10,895 nt of DNA from UBA6183 sp041302975 (GCA_041302975.1 JBFYQC010000003.1:1-10895); one strand, 5' to 3'. Counted from the first letter of the stretch, positions 1 through 6,578 are shown. The notes: generated by a model not told the origin, from the letters alone. A program made the numbers and translations.

Positions 1-17
1 GTACACTAGGTATAGCC

Positions 18-321
18 GCTCACAGAAGCCGCAGAAGCGCACAGAAGTTTTAACACAACCGTTGTGTTCGTTGTGTTCTTCCTTTGTGATCGCTGTGGTA
101 AATTTTTACCTCTCACAGAAACCACTGAATTTCACGGAAGTTTTTAACTCTATTACTGACAGGGTAAAAAAACACTGACAGGATTGGCCTCCCTTGCCGA
201 AGGCAACCGTTGTGGTCGTTGCTTGTCTCCCCACCCTTGTGTTCGTTGTGCTCTTCCTTTGTGCTCGCTGTGGTTAACTCTTGCCTCTCACAGAATCCTC
301 AGAATTTCACAGAAGTTTTAA
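18..321. repeat. Degenerate intergenic repeat cluster, CACAGAAG / TTGTG family
   Basis: Three related blocks start at about 18, 113 and 289. Each begins with CTCACAGAA, runs through a GAATTTCAC-like core (GAAGCGCAC in the first block) to GAAGTTTTAA, and two continue into a TTGTGTTCGTTGTG stretch followed by CTTTGTGnTCGCTGTGGT (60-99 and 236-275). At fine scale the first block is quasi-periodic (about 9-10 bases: CACAGAAGC, CGCAGAAGC, CACAGAAG at 21-48). ACTGACAGG occurs twice, at 155-163 and 174-182. No convincing gene lies in 1-475: the open frames there show no protein-like pattern and run through the repeats. The same family recurs at 9413-9660. Similar intergenic sequence is, to my knowledge, common in Bacteroidota; its function is unknown. 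Confidence 0.7.
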
Positions 322-329
322 TCAAACTT

Positions 330-427
330 CCATCCTCTCTTATCATCGGGAGCTTCAGCGTAGGATGGCAACCTCTAACTTCCATCCTCCAACTTCTATA
401 ATCATCCGAAGCTTTGGCGCAGGATGG
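330..427. repeat. Two tandem hairpin repeats with CCATCCT / AGGATGG arms
   Basis: Two degenerate copies lie head to tail. The first spans 330-368 (CCATCCT at 330-336, AGGATGG at 362-368) and the second 382-427 (CCATCCT at 382-388, AGGATGG at 421-427). Each can fold into a hairpin with a 7-bp stem, and the interiors are related (ATCATCGGGAGCTTCAGCG against ATCATCCGAAGCTTTGGCG). There is no T-run after either stem, so they do not look like ordinary intrinsic terminators. They lie just upstream of the deacetylase-like gene. Confidence 0.65.
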
Positions 428-443
428 CAGAATATTTCCTACC

Positions 444-476
444 TTTGAGTTTAATTCTAACTCGACTTTACCTTTT
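444..476 (+). promoter_or_regulatory. Possible Bacteroidota-type promoter before the deacetylase-like gene
   Basis: TTTG at 444-447 lies 21 bases before TACCTTTT at 469-476, one mismatch from the TAnnTTTG -7 consensus. The proposed TTG start overlaps the end of this element. The transcript would then be leaderless or begin inside the gene, so either the promoter or the start call may be wrong. Confidence 0.35.
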
Positions 477-1195
477 TGATATACATCACCCACGATATTG
501 ATTGGTTAAATCCATTACATCCGTATTCGGTTGTTAAAACGTTTACGCATGGTAAAAAATGGATTCCATCTTCCATGTTATTCAACCCAAAATTATTTTT
601 ACAAGGCATTGAGCGTTTATTGCAATTCAACCAAAACCAAAAAACAAAATCTATTTGGTTAATTGGTGCAACCAACCAACATACTTTTTACAAAAAAGGG
701 TTACGTTACCGTTCAACAGATTCCGCATACGCGTCTGCGATATCTTTGTTACAAAATGCTGAAGTTGAAATTGGATTACACAGTGTATCATCAGCACCTA
801 TTGTTGAGCAGTGCAATCGTTTATCGGATATTTTAAATAAACCGATACAATACCACAGAAGTCATTATTTAAATTTTAACCCCGATACCTTGTATAACGA
901 ATTGCAACAAGCGGGTATAAAAGTTGATTTCAGCACAGGTGCTTCAAGAGCCATTACACTTCCGGCACAAAATCAAAATACAGCAAACATATCTGCTGTT
1001 CCAACCATTCTTTTTGACAATATATTTTTCTTTGAATCACCTAATCAGGTATTTCATCAATTTAAACAAACCATACAAGCAGCGAAAGCACAACAACGTG
1101 ATGTAGCGATTCTTTTTCATCCGGAAAATTTCATTATCAACCCAAAACTTTGGGAGTATTATGAAGAGACGTTGAGGTTGGTGAGGGGGAGTTGA
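476..1195 (+). CDS. NodB-fold polysaccharide deacetylase-like protein
   Basis: A 239-residue protein resembling the polysaccharide deacetylase-like (CE4/NodB superfamily) proteins of Bacteroidota. The motifs I see are THDIDW at residues 5-10 (the DD motif on the first strand), EIGLHS at 98-103 (metal-site His region), YHRSHYL at 126-132, and FHPE at 214-217. Family knowledge suggests a metal-dependent deformylase/deacetylase barrel acting on cell-surface or polysaccharide sugars; the substrate is unknown. No signal peptide is visible, so it is probably cytoplasmic. The start is uncertain: no ATG precedes the THDIDW motif, a stop lies at 458-460, and the first usable codon is TTG at 476. An N-terminus of M-x-Y-x-THD fits what I expect of relatives. 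The last base of the TGA stop is also the first base of the downstream repeat, so the C-terminal codons (RLVRGS) may have been remodelled. Downstream genes are unrelated. Confidence 0.72.
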   Translation: MIYITHDIDWLNPLHPYSVVKTFTHGKKWIPSSMLFNPKLFLQGIERLLQFNQNQKTKSIWLIGATNQHTFYKKGLRYRSTDSAYASAISLLQNAEVEIGLHSVSSAPIVEQCNRLSDILNKPIQYHRSHYLNFNPDTLYNELQQAGIKVDFSTGASRAITLPAQNQNTANISAVPTILFDNIFFFESPNQVFHQFKQTIQAAKAQQRDVAILFHPENFIINPKLWEYYEETLRLVRGS

Positions 1196-1371
1196 ACATC
1201 CACCTCTTATCCTCCTTCAAAGGAGGACGATTACTTTTCGTTTAACCATTTACTTCAATCCAAAAAAATAATTCAACCTAAGAATAGAGGAAAACCAAGT
1301 CTTAGAAATCATACTTAATTAATAAGTTAATCAAGCGCTCCTCTTTAAAGAGGAGTTGGTGGAGATGTTTT
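1195..1371. repeat. Palindrome-ended repeat element, copy A (diverged)
   Basis: About 177 bases, beginning AACATCCACCTC and ending GGAGATGTTTT, so the ends are imperfect inverted repeats of each other. Subterminal palindromes lie at 1211-1226 (CCTCCTTCAAAGGAGG, one mismatched centre pair) and 1339-1356 (CTCCTCTTTAAAGAGGAG, perfect). The copy is clearly related to copies B and C but carries many substitutions and a 2-base length difference. It lies directly against the stop codon of the deacetylase-like gene and 7 bases past the stop of the DUF559 gene. Confidence 0.85.
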
Positions 1372-1378
1372 GACTAAG

Positions 1379-1762
1379 TCAACCATCAAATATTTCCTTT
1401 AACTCATTTATTTTAGAATTAATTTCGAGCATAACATTTTTAATATTGTTATGAACTTGATCATTGCTAAACCTCAAAAAACTAACTCCCTTTTGCTCCA
1501 ACTTTTCTTGCCTATCATAATCATAAAGTTGCTGAGCAATTTGGCTGTGATATAAACCATCAATCTCAACGGCTAACATGATTTCATGACAATAAAAATC
1601 TACAACATAATTTAGCATTGGCACCTGACGATGAAATTCAATACCGAGTTTTTTGTCTCGAATACACTTCCAAATTCTCAATTCGGTTTTTGTTGGATTG
1701 CTTCTTAACTCTTTTGCATAAAGCCTAGCATCTCTTGTGTAGGGAATAATGATGTTTCGCAT
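1379..1762 (-). CDS. DUF559 (PD-(D/E)XK, Vsr-like) endonuclease-domain protein
   Basis: A 127-residue protein with the full DUF559 pattern: an N-terminal IIPYTRDARLYAKELR segment, TKTELRIW at 24-31, HRQVP at 44-48, VVDFYC at 53-58, AVEIDGLYH at 64-72, a central YDYDRQEKLEQKGVSFLRF (80-98) and a C-terminal helix. Candidate active-site residues are E27, D55, E66 and D68, as in Vsr-like PD-(D/E)XK folds. Length is normal and nothing looks truncated. I chose ATG at 1762; an in-frame TTG at 1774 would add four residues. Proteins of this family are small, widespread and functionally uncharacterised; nuclease activity is inferred from fold. The gene is flanked by a ~175-bp structured repeat on each side (38 bases upstream of the ATG, 7 bases beyond the stop), which suggests that gene and repeat move or act together. 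No good promoter was found. Confidence 0.88.
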   Translation of the reverse strand: MRNIIIPYTRDARLYAKELRSNPTKTELRIWKCIRDKKLGIEFHRQVPMLNYVVDFYCHEIMLAVEIDGLYHSQIAQQLYDYDRQEKLEQKGVSFLRFSNDQVHNNIKNVMLEINSKINELKEIFDG

Positions 1763-1800
1763 AATGGTTTTCAATACACTAATTTAATTATTCTTTTATA

Positions 1801-1975
1801 AACATCCACCTCTTATCCTCCTTCAAAGGAGGACGATTACCTTTCGTTCAACAATGCATCAATCCCCAAAAATAATTCAACTTGAGAATAGAGGAAATCC
1901 AATGCTTGGAAATCATACTTAATTAATAAGTCAATCAAGCGCTCCTCTTCGAAGAGGAGTTGGAGGAGATGTTTT
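1801..1975. repeat. Palindrome-ended repeat element, copy B
   Basis: 175 bases from AACATCCACCTC to GGAGATGTTTT, with palindromes at 1817-1832 (CCTCCTTCAAAGGAGG) and 1942-1959 (CTCCTCTTCGAAGAGGAG, perfect). It differs from copy C at three positions only. It is followed by the 9-base spacer ACAAGAATC and then copy C, so B plus spacer forms a 184-bp tandem unit. It lies upstream of the minus-strand DUF559 gene. Confidence 0.92.
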
Positions 1976-1989
1976 ACAAGAATCAACAT
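1837..1989 (-). other. Hidden 50-codon open frame in the repeat, first copy
   Basis: An ATG at 1989-1987 (inside copy C) opens a 50-residue frame on the minus strand, ending in TAA at 1839-1837 in copy B. It starts MLILVKHLLQLLFEEE, passes through KYDFQALDFLYSQVELFLG and ends ALLNER. The composition, rich in Leu/Ile with regularly placed charges, suggests amphipathic helix. GGAGG and AGGTGG lie just before the ATG. I do not recognise it. It could be chance, or a remnant of a coding element from which the repeat derives; the matching frame in copy A is broken by stops. Confidence 0.3.
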
Positions 1990-2159
1990 CCACCTCTTAT
2001 CCTCCTTCGAAGGAGGACGATTACCTTTCGTTCAACAATGCATCAATCCCCAAAAATAGTTCAACTTGAGAATAGAGGAAATCCAATTCTTGGAAATCAT
2101 ACTTAATTAATAAGTCAATCAAGCGCTCCTCTTCGAAGAGGAGTTGGAGGAGATGTTTT
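1985..2159. repeat. Palindrome-ended repeat element, copy C
   Basis: 175 bases, matching copy B except at three positions, and followed by the same ACAAGAATC spacer. Both subterminal palindromes are perfect here: CCTCCTTCGAAGGAGG at 2001-2016 and CTCCTCTTCGAAGAGGAG at 2126-2143. The near identity of B and C against the divergence of A indicates that B and C arose from a recent tandem duplication. Confidence 0.92.
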
Positions 2160-2173
2160 ACAAGAATCAACAT
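2021..2173 (-). other. Hidden 50-codon open frame in the repeat, second copy
   Basis: The second copy of the 50-codon minus-strand frame opens at ATG 2173-2171 in the repeat stub and ends in TAA at 2023-2021 in copy C. It differs from the first copy by one synonymous change (Leu codon TTA to CTA) and one substitution (Ala to Glu, in DFQEL instead of DFQAL). Two changes are too few to show selection. No function is proposed. Confidence 0.3.
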
Positions 2174-2203
2174 CTACATCCTCCTTCAATTAACTAGTTA
2201 AAG
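2169..2203. repeat. Truncated fourth repeat copy (stub D) with TTAACTAGTTAA palindrome
   Basis: After copy C and its 9-base spacer the repeat restarts in phase (AACATC at 2169, exactly 184 bases after copy C) but is recognisable only to about CCTCCTTCAA near 2189. The sequence then becomes TTAACTAGTTAA (2190-2201), a perfect 12-base palindrome. This marks where the tandem array was cut off, about 40 bases before the sugar-transporter start codon. Confidence 0.75.
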
Positions 2204-2233
2204 AGGCTATTCTACATAATTCCATATTTTTTA

Positions 2234-2241
2234 TACATTTG
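2234..2241 (+). promoter_or_regulatory. TACATTTG -7 element before the sugar transporter
   Basis: A perfect match to the Bacteroidota TAnnTTTG element. The start codon follows five bases later, implying a leaderless or nearly leaderless mRNA if this element is used. I see no good -33 TTTG at the usual distance, where the sequence next to the repeat stub gives only TATT. Confidence 0.45.
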
Positions 2242-2246
2242 ACCTC

Positions 2247-3665
2247 ATGAGTAAATCAAAACAAAGCCAACTGTATACTTTAATTACGGTGTTTTTTTTC
2301 TGGGGTTTTATTGCAGCATCAAACGGTATTTTTATTCCGTTTTGTAAACAACATTTTAGTTTAACACAGTTTCAAAGTCAGCTTATTGATTTAACCTTTT
2401 ATGGCGGATATTTTATTGGCTCGTTGTTGTTTTTTGTGTATGCGCAATTAAAAGGTAACGACTTATTAAATAACATAGGTTACAAAAAAGGCATCATCCT
2501 TGGTTTGTTTATTTCAACCATTGGTGCATTGGCTATTATTCCTGCTGTTAATGCTGGCTCTTTTGGTTTTATACTCACTGCATTTTTTATTGTGGCACTT
2601 GGTTTTAGTTTACAACAAACTTCTGCTCAACCCTACGCGGTTAGCCTAGGCACTCCAGAAACTGGCGCACACCGACTTAATCTTGCCGGAGGAATCAACT
2701 CGTTAGGAACTACACTCGGACCCATTATTGTGAGTTATTTACTGTTTGGAAGCGTTGCAGGTAATGGAGCTGCATCCATCACATCAGTAAACCAATTGTA
2801 TTTAATGGTAGCTGTTTTGTTTACGGTAATGATGTTGTTCTTTTATTTTACCGGTGTTGAACACACGCCCATCAAAAACGAATCGAAACAACAGGATTTT
2901 GGTGCACTTAAATACCCGCAATTAACATTGGGTATGCTGGCCATATTTGTTTATGTTGGGGTTGAAGTATCTATTCAAAGTAACATGGGTGCATTATTAA
3001 AATTACCCGAGTTTGGTGGTTATAACGAATCTCAATTGGCACCTTTTATATCGTTATACTGGGGCAGTTTAATGATTGGGAGATGGACAGCCGCAGTAAG
3101 TGCATTCGGATTACAACAATTCACCAAACAAATCTTAAGTGCTGTGGTACCTTTTTTTGCTTTTGGTTTAATTTTATTGGTGAACAAACTAAATGGTCAT
3201 GATATTAGTGACATGTATATTTATGCCTTACCTATTTTGGTCATGATTATCATCAATTTGTTATCAGCAGAAAAACAAGCGTTATCACTTATTTTATTTA
3301 GTTTATTAGGGTTGATGGCCATGTTAATTGGCATATTTACAACTGGACGAACAGCTATGTATGCATTTATAAGCGGAGGATTGGCTTGTTCAGTACTTTG
3401 GCCCTGTATTTTTAGTTTAGCCATTTCGGGTTTGGGCAAATACACAGGTCAAGGTTCGGCATTTTTAATTATGATGATTGTTGGGGGAGCAATTATTCCT
3501 CCACTACAAGGTTTTTTAGCCGATTTACCTGCAATTGGTATTCACGGAAGCTATTGGATAACGGTTTTATGTTTCGCCTATTTGGCATTTTATGGTAAAA
3601 AAGCGCAGCAAATTTTGCAAAAACAAGGTGTAGAAACATCTAATACCGAAGGTTCTAATCATTAG
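2247..3665 (+). CDS. Sugar MFS transporter, FucP/GluP family
   Basis: A 472-residue inner-membrane carrier with about 12 hydrophobic segments, in the fucose/glucose-galactose permease branch of the major facilitator superfamily. Diagnostic stretches are FFFWGFIAASNGIFIPF (16-32), FYGGYFIGSLLFF (51-63), GFSLQQTSAQPYAVSLG (119-135) and GAHRLNLAGGINSLG (140-154), which parallel the ETAANPF and HFRLNLAQTFNSFG regions of E. coli FucP. Likely role: import of a hexose or deoxyhexose driven by an ion gradient. By motif alignment the two acidic residues used for proton coupling in FucP (Asp46, Glu135) correspond here to Gly27 and about Gln124, so coupling or substrate may differ. No sugar-catabolic gene adjoins it, so the substrate cannot be read from context. 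The gene begins at an ATG right behind a TACATTTG element and directly after the repeat array. Confidence 0.88.
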   Translation: MSKSKQSQLYTLITVFFFWGFIAASNGIFIPFCKQHFSLTQFQSQLIDLTFYGGYFIGSLLFFVYAQLKGNDLLNNIGYKKGIILGLFISTIGALAIIPAVNAGSFGFILTAFFIVALGFSLQQTSAQPYAVSLGTPETGAHRLNLAGGINSLGTTLGPIIVSYLLFGSVAGNGAASITSVNQLYLMVAVLFTVMMLFFYFTGVEHTPIKNESKQQDFGALKYPQLTLGMLAIFVYVGVEVSIQSNMGALLKLPEFGGYNESQLAPFISLYWGSLMIGRWTAAVSAFGLQQFTKQILSAVVPFFAFGLILLVNKLNGHDISDMYIYALPILVMIIINLLSAEKQALSLILFSLLGLMAMLIGIFTTGRTAMYAFISGGLACSVLWPCIFSLAISGLGKYTGQGSAFLIMMIVGGAIIPPLQGFLADLPAIGIHGSYWITVLCFAYLAFYGKKAQQILQKQGVETSNTEGSNH

Positions 3666-3720
3666 CAACCTGCGCCCACATTGGGATTACGCATTATTTT
3701 AGTGTTAAGTTGCTGCTAAG

Positions 3721-3753
3721 TTGCTGAAATTCCGTTTTATTTAGCTACTTTTG
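3721..3753 (+). promoter_or_regulatory. Promoter of typA
   Basis: TACTTTTG at 3746-3753 matches TAnnTTTG exactly, and TTG at 3721-3723 lies 22 bases before it as a plausible -33 element. Transcription would start near 3758-3760, leaving a leader of about 15 bases before ATG 3774. The 10-base sequence TAAGTTGCTG occurs twice just upstream (3706-3715 and 3717-3726), the second overlapping the -33 element. Confidence 0.6.
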
Positions 3754-3773
3754 CGACCCATTTAAAAGTGCAC

Positions 3774-5585
3774 ATGCAGAATATCAGAAACATAGCAATT
3801 ATTGCCCACGTTGACCACGGTAAAACTACATTGGTTGACAAAATCATTCATCAAACACAAATTTTTCGCGAGAACCAACAAACCGGTGATTTAATTCTTG
3901 ATAACAATGATTTAGAGCGCGAGCGTGGTATTACCATCCTTGCAAAAAACATTTCGGTTAATTACAAAGGAACTAAAATCAACATTATTGATACTCCTGG
4001 TCACGCGGACTTTGGTGGTGAGGTAGAACGTGTATTGAACATGGCTGATGGTGTGTTATTATTGGTTGATGCTTTTGAAGGCCCAATGCCTCAAACACGT
4101 TTTGTGTTACAAAAAGCATTAAGTCTGGGAAAAAAACCCATTGTAGTAATTAACAAGGTAGATAAACCAAACTGCCGTCCGGATGAAATCCATGACCAAG
4201 TATTTGATTTATTCTTTAACCTTGACGCAACCGAAGAACAGTTAAACTTCCATACCATTTATGGCAGTTCTAAACAAGGTTGGATGGGTCGCGATTGGAA
4301 AAATCCAACAACTGATTTTACTTCATTATTAGATGATATCATTACAGAGATTCCGGCTCCTCATGTAGAAGAAGGAACACTTCAAATGCAAATCACTTCT
4401 TTAGATTACTCATCATTTACAGGTCGTATTGCCATTGGTCGTATACTACGTGGAAGTATCAAAGTAAATCAACCAATAAGTTTAGTAAAACGTGATGGTT
4501 CAATTCAAAAATCACGCGTTAAAGAACTCTATACTTTTGAAGGTTTAGGTAAAATGAAGGTAGAAGAAGCTCATGCTGGTGATATATGTGCAGTTATGGG
4601 TATTGAAGGCTTTGAAATTGGTGATACTGTTGCTGATTTTGAAAATCCAGAAGGATTAACACCTATCAATATTGATGAGCCAACAATGAACATGTTGTTC
4701 TGCATCAATAACTCTCCTTTCTTTGGTAAAGAAGGTAAATTTGTAACTTCTCGCCATTTACGTGATCGTTTATTTAAAGAATTAGAAAAAAACTTAGCAT
4801 TACGCGTTGAAGAGACTGGTGCTGCAGATTCATATTTAGTGTTTGGCCGTGGTATTCTTCACTTATCGGTTTTAATTGAAACTATGAGACGTGAAGGTTA
4901 TGAGTTACAAGTTGGACAACCACAAGTAATTGTAAAAGAAATTGATGGCGTTAAATGTGAGCCTATAGAAATTCTAACTGTTGATGTTCCAGAAACATCA
5001 TCTGGTAAAGTGATTGAATTGGTGAGCCAGCGTAAAGGCGATATGTTAGTAATGGAACCTAAAGGCGATTTAATTCACTTAGAGTTTGAAATTCCATCAC
5101 GTGGTATTATTGGTTTACGTAACAACGTGTTAACTGCTACTGCAGGTGAGGCTATTATGGCGCATCGCTTTAAAGCATTTGAACCTTGGAAAGGCCCTAT
5201 CCCTAGCCGTTTGGCAGGTGTTATGATTAGTGGTGAACAAGGAACTGCTATTGCTTATTCTATTGATAAGTTACAAGACCGTGGTAATTTCTTTGTAGAA
5301 GCAGGTGAGCAAATTTACATGGGTCAAATTATTGGTGAAAATAACCGTCAAGATGACCTAGTGGTTAACATTACAAAAGAGAAAAAGCTAACCAACATGC
5401 GCGCTTCAGGTTCGGATGATAAAACGCGTATTGCGCCAAAAATCAACATGAGTTTAGAAGAATGTATGGAGTATATTCAAGGTGATGAATATGTTGAAAT
5501 TACCCCTCAATCATTACGCTTACGTAAAATATATTTAGAAGAAAACGAACGTAAACGCAACAAAAACGCAACCCAAAACGGATAG
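3774..5585 (+). CDS. typA: Ribosome-binding translational GTPase TypA/BipA
   Basis: A 603-residue translational GTPase of normal family length. GTP-binding motifs are all present: G1 AHVDHGKT at 11-18, G2 RGITI at 51-55, G3 DTPGH at 73-77, G4 NKVD at 127-130, and G5 GSSKQG soon after. Domain II (beta barrel) follows, then EF-G-like domains III and V (SRGIIGLRNNVLTATAG) and the TypA-specific C-terminal domain (KLTNMRASGSDDKTRIAP). The protein binds 70S ribosomes and is known for roles in 50S assembly and stress or low-temperature growth. I chose ATG 3774, which gives MQNIRNIAII; a GTG two codons upstream is also open but less likely. The gene has its own promoter and a strong terminator 23 bases after the stop, so it is a single-gene unit. 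Confidence 0.97.
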   Translation: MQNIRNIAIIAHVDHGKTTLVDKIIHQTQIFRENQQTGDLILDNNDLERERGITILAKNISVNYKGTKINIIDTPGHADFGGEVERVLNMADGVLLLVDAFEGPMPQTRFVLQKALSLGKKPIVVINKVDKPNCRPDEIHDQVFDLFFNLDATEEQLNFHTIYGSSKQGWMGRDWKNPTTDFTSLLDDIITEIPAPHVEEGTLQMQITSLDYSSFTGRIAIGRILRGSIKVNQPISLVKRDGSIQKSRVKELYTFEGLGKMKVEEAHAGDICAVMGIEGFEIGDTVADFENPEGLTPINIDEPTMNMLFCINNSPFFGKEGKFVTSRHLRDRLFKELEKNLALRVEETGAADSYLVFGRGILHLSVLIETMRREGYELQVGQPQVIVKEIDGVKCEPIEILTVDVPETSSGKVIELVSQRKGDMLVMEPKGDLIHLEFEIPSRGIIGLRNNVLTATAGEAIMAHRFKAFEPWKGPIPSRLAGVMISGEQGTAIAYSIDKLQDRGNFFVEAGEQIYMGQIIGENNRQDDLVVNITKEKKLTNMRASGSDDKTRIAPKINMSLEECMEYIQGDEYVEITPQSLRLRKIYLEENERKRNKNATQNG

Positions 5586-5607
5586 TTTAAAATCTGTTTT
5601 AAATATC

Positions 5608-5644
5608 AAAGGCTGTTTCGGAATATCGAAACAGCCTTTTTTTT
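5608..5644 (+). terminator. Intrinsic terminator of typA
   Basis: A 13-bp perfect stem (AAAGGCTGTTTCG at 5608-5620 with CGAAACAGCCTTT at 5627-5639), a 6-base loop GAATAT, and eight T residues at 5637-5644. Confidence 0.93.
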
Positions 5645-5793
5645 GGGTGAAATTAATATTAAACAAGTGTACAGCAATCGTCTTTAAAAAGGCTTTACTA
5701 ACGTATTACTTTTCTTTGCTATTTTACTAATACTCTATTTATACTGTACATATTCTAATAAAGTAGTTTTCATTTTATAATTAGCGCCATTCT

Positions 5794-5802
5794 TATACTT
5801 TG
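5794..5802 (+). promoter_or_regulatory. Near-consensus -7 element before the membrane protein gene
   Basis: TATACTTTG differs from TAnnTTTG by one extra base between TA and TTTG and lies 8 bases before the ATG at 5811. No clear -33 element is seen. Nothing else is evident in the 5645-5793 gap apart from AT-rich sequence. Confidence 0.35.
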
Positions 5803-5810
5803 GCTGCTAT

Positions 5811-6578
5811 ATGTTAATTTCGTACATAGAATTATTTATATTTTTGGGAGCACTTGGCTTAGCTTACTATATATCGAATAGACTTTGGCCTATTGAGCAA
5901 TTTAGAAGTTTAAGCTTATTACCTGATGTTGAATTAAGCAAACGATACAAATCAACATTCAAATCATCATTGGTTGCAATTAGTGTGCTAACTCCCATTT
6001 TAATAGGGTTTGTTCATTGGTTGTTAAAACTCTCTATTTTATTCAGGCTAGGTCTTTTATACGATGTTACCTTTTTAGTAGTTCCATTTGAATTTGCGCT
6101 TATTTTATTGGCTTCACTTATTGGCACAGGTATTTCAACAGCATTGATTACTGCATTTGTAAATAATACGATTTTGGCCGATTGGGAGGACTATCTTTAT
6201 TACGTTAACAAACAATTTAAATTTAATGTGGTAACATTTTTTTACTACTTTAAACGTATAACCTTTTTTGTGGTAATTGCACTTTCGTACCTAGCCCATG
6301 ATTGGTTTAGTACATTTGGTAATGAGGAAATAAAAATAAATACATTTTGGGGAATAGGCACTGCAAAATACCAATATAACCAGATTTCTGAAATCATTGA
6401 AATTCATCAACAAGGCGATATTAATGACGAAAGTACTTATTTTAAAATTTACTTTAAAGATGGAACTGTTTGGAATTCGAAATACCAAGGGTTTAATCAA
6501 GTTAAACAAAACAAACAGGCTATTTGGTACACCAGCGAACGCAGTGGACTACCCATAAAAGACATTCATATAGAATAA
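5811..6578 (+). CDS. Uncharacterised membrane protein with C-terminal soluble domain
   Basis: 255 residues that I do not recognise as a named family. Hydrophobic segments lie at about 4-22, 52-72, 82-115 (long, possibly two spans) and 150-165. The remaining 167-255 is soluble: KINTFWGIGTAKYQYNQISEI, an acidic linker (HQQGDINDEST), then YFKIYFKDGTVWNSKYQGF. The alternating strands followed by FKDG...W recall bacterial PH-like domains attached to membrane proteins, but this is a visual impression only. No signal peptidase site or catalytic motif is visible. Codon use matches its neighbours. It stands alone between the typA terminator and a convergent gene, so context gives no function. The start is the first ATG after a near-consensus -7 element. 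Confidence 0.8.
   Translation: MLISYIELFIFLGALGLAYYISNRLWPIEQFRSLSLLPDVELSKRYKSTFKSSLVAISVLTPILIGFVHWLLKLSILFRLGLLYDVTFLVVPFEFALILLASLIGTGISTALITAFVNNTILADWEDYLYYVNKQFKFNVVTFFYYFKRITFFVVIALSYLAHDWFSTFGNEEIKINTFWGIGTAKYQYNQISEIIEIHQQGDINDESTYFKIYFKDGTVWNSKYQGFNQVKQNKQAIWYTSERSGLPIKDIHIE

Noticed and set aside
210..493. Small open frames on both strands in the 5' repeat region
   Set aside because: They overlap each other and run through degenerate repeats, with no family pattern.
1195..2203. CRISPR array reading of the tandem repeats
   Set aside because: Units are 175 bases with identical 9-base spacers, far too long and too uniform for CRISPR; no cas gene is nearby.
1195..2203. Classical insertion sequence
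   Set aside because: No DDE or HUH transposase is present, the ends are only imperfect inverted repeats, and no target-site duplication could be identified.
3768..3773. GTG start two codons upstream of the typA ATG
   Set aside because: ATG 3774 gives the usual MQNIRNIAII-type TypA N-terminus; the upstream codons add only Met-His.
5645..5810. A small gene or ncRNA between typA and the membrane protein
   Set aside because: Only AT-rich sequence with frequent stops and no stable fold beyond the typA terminator.
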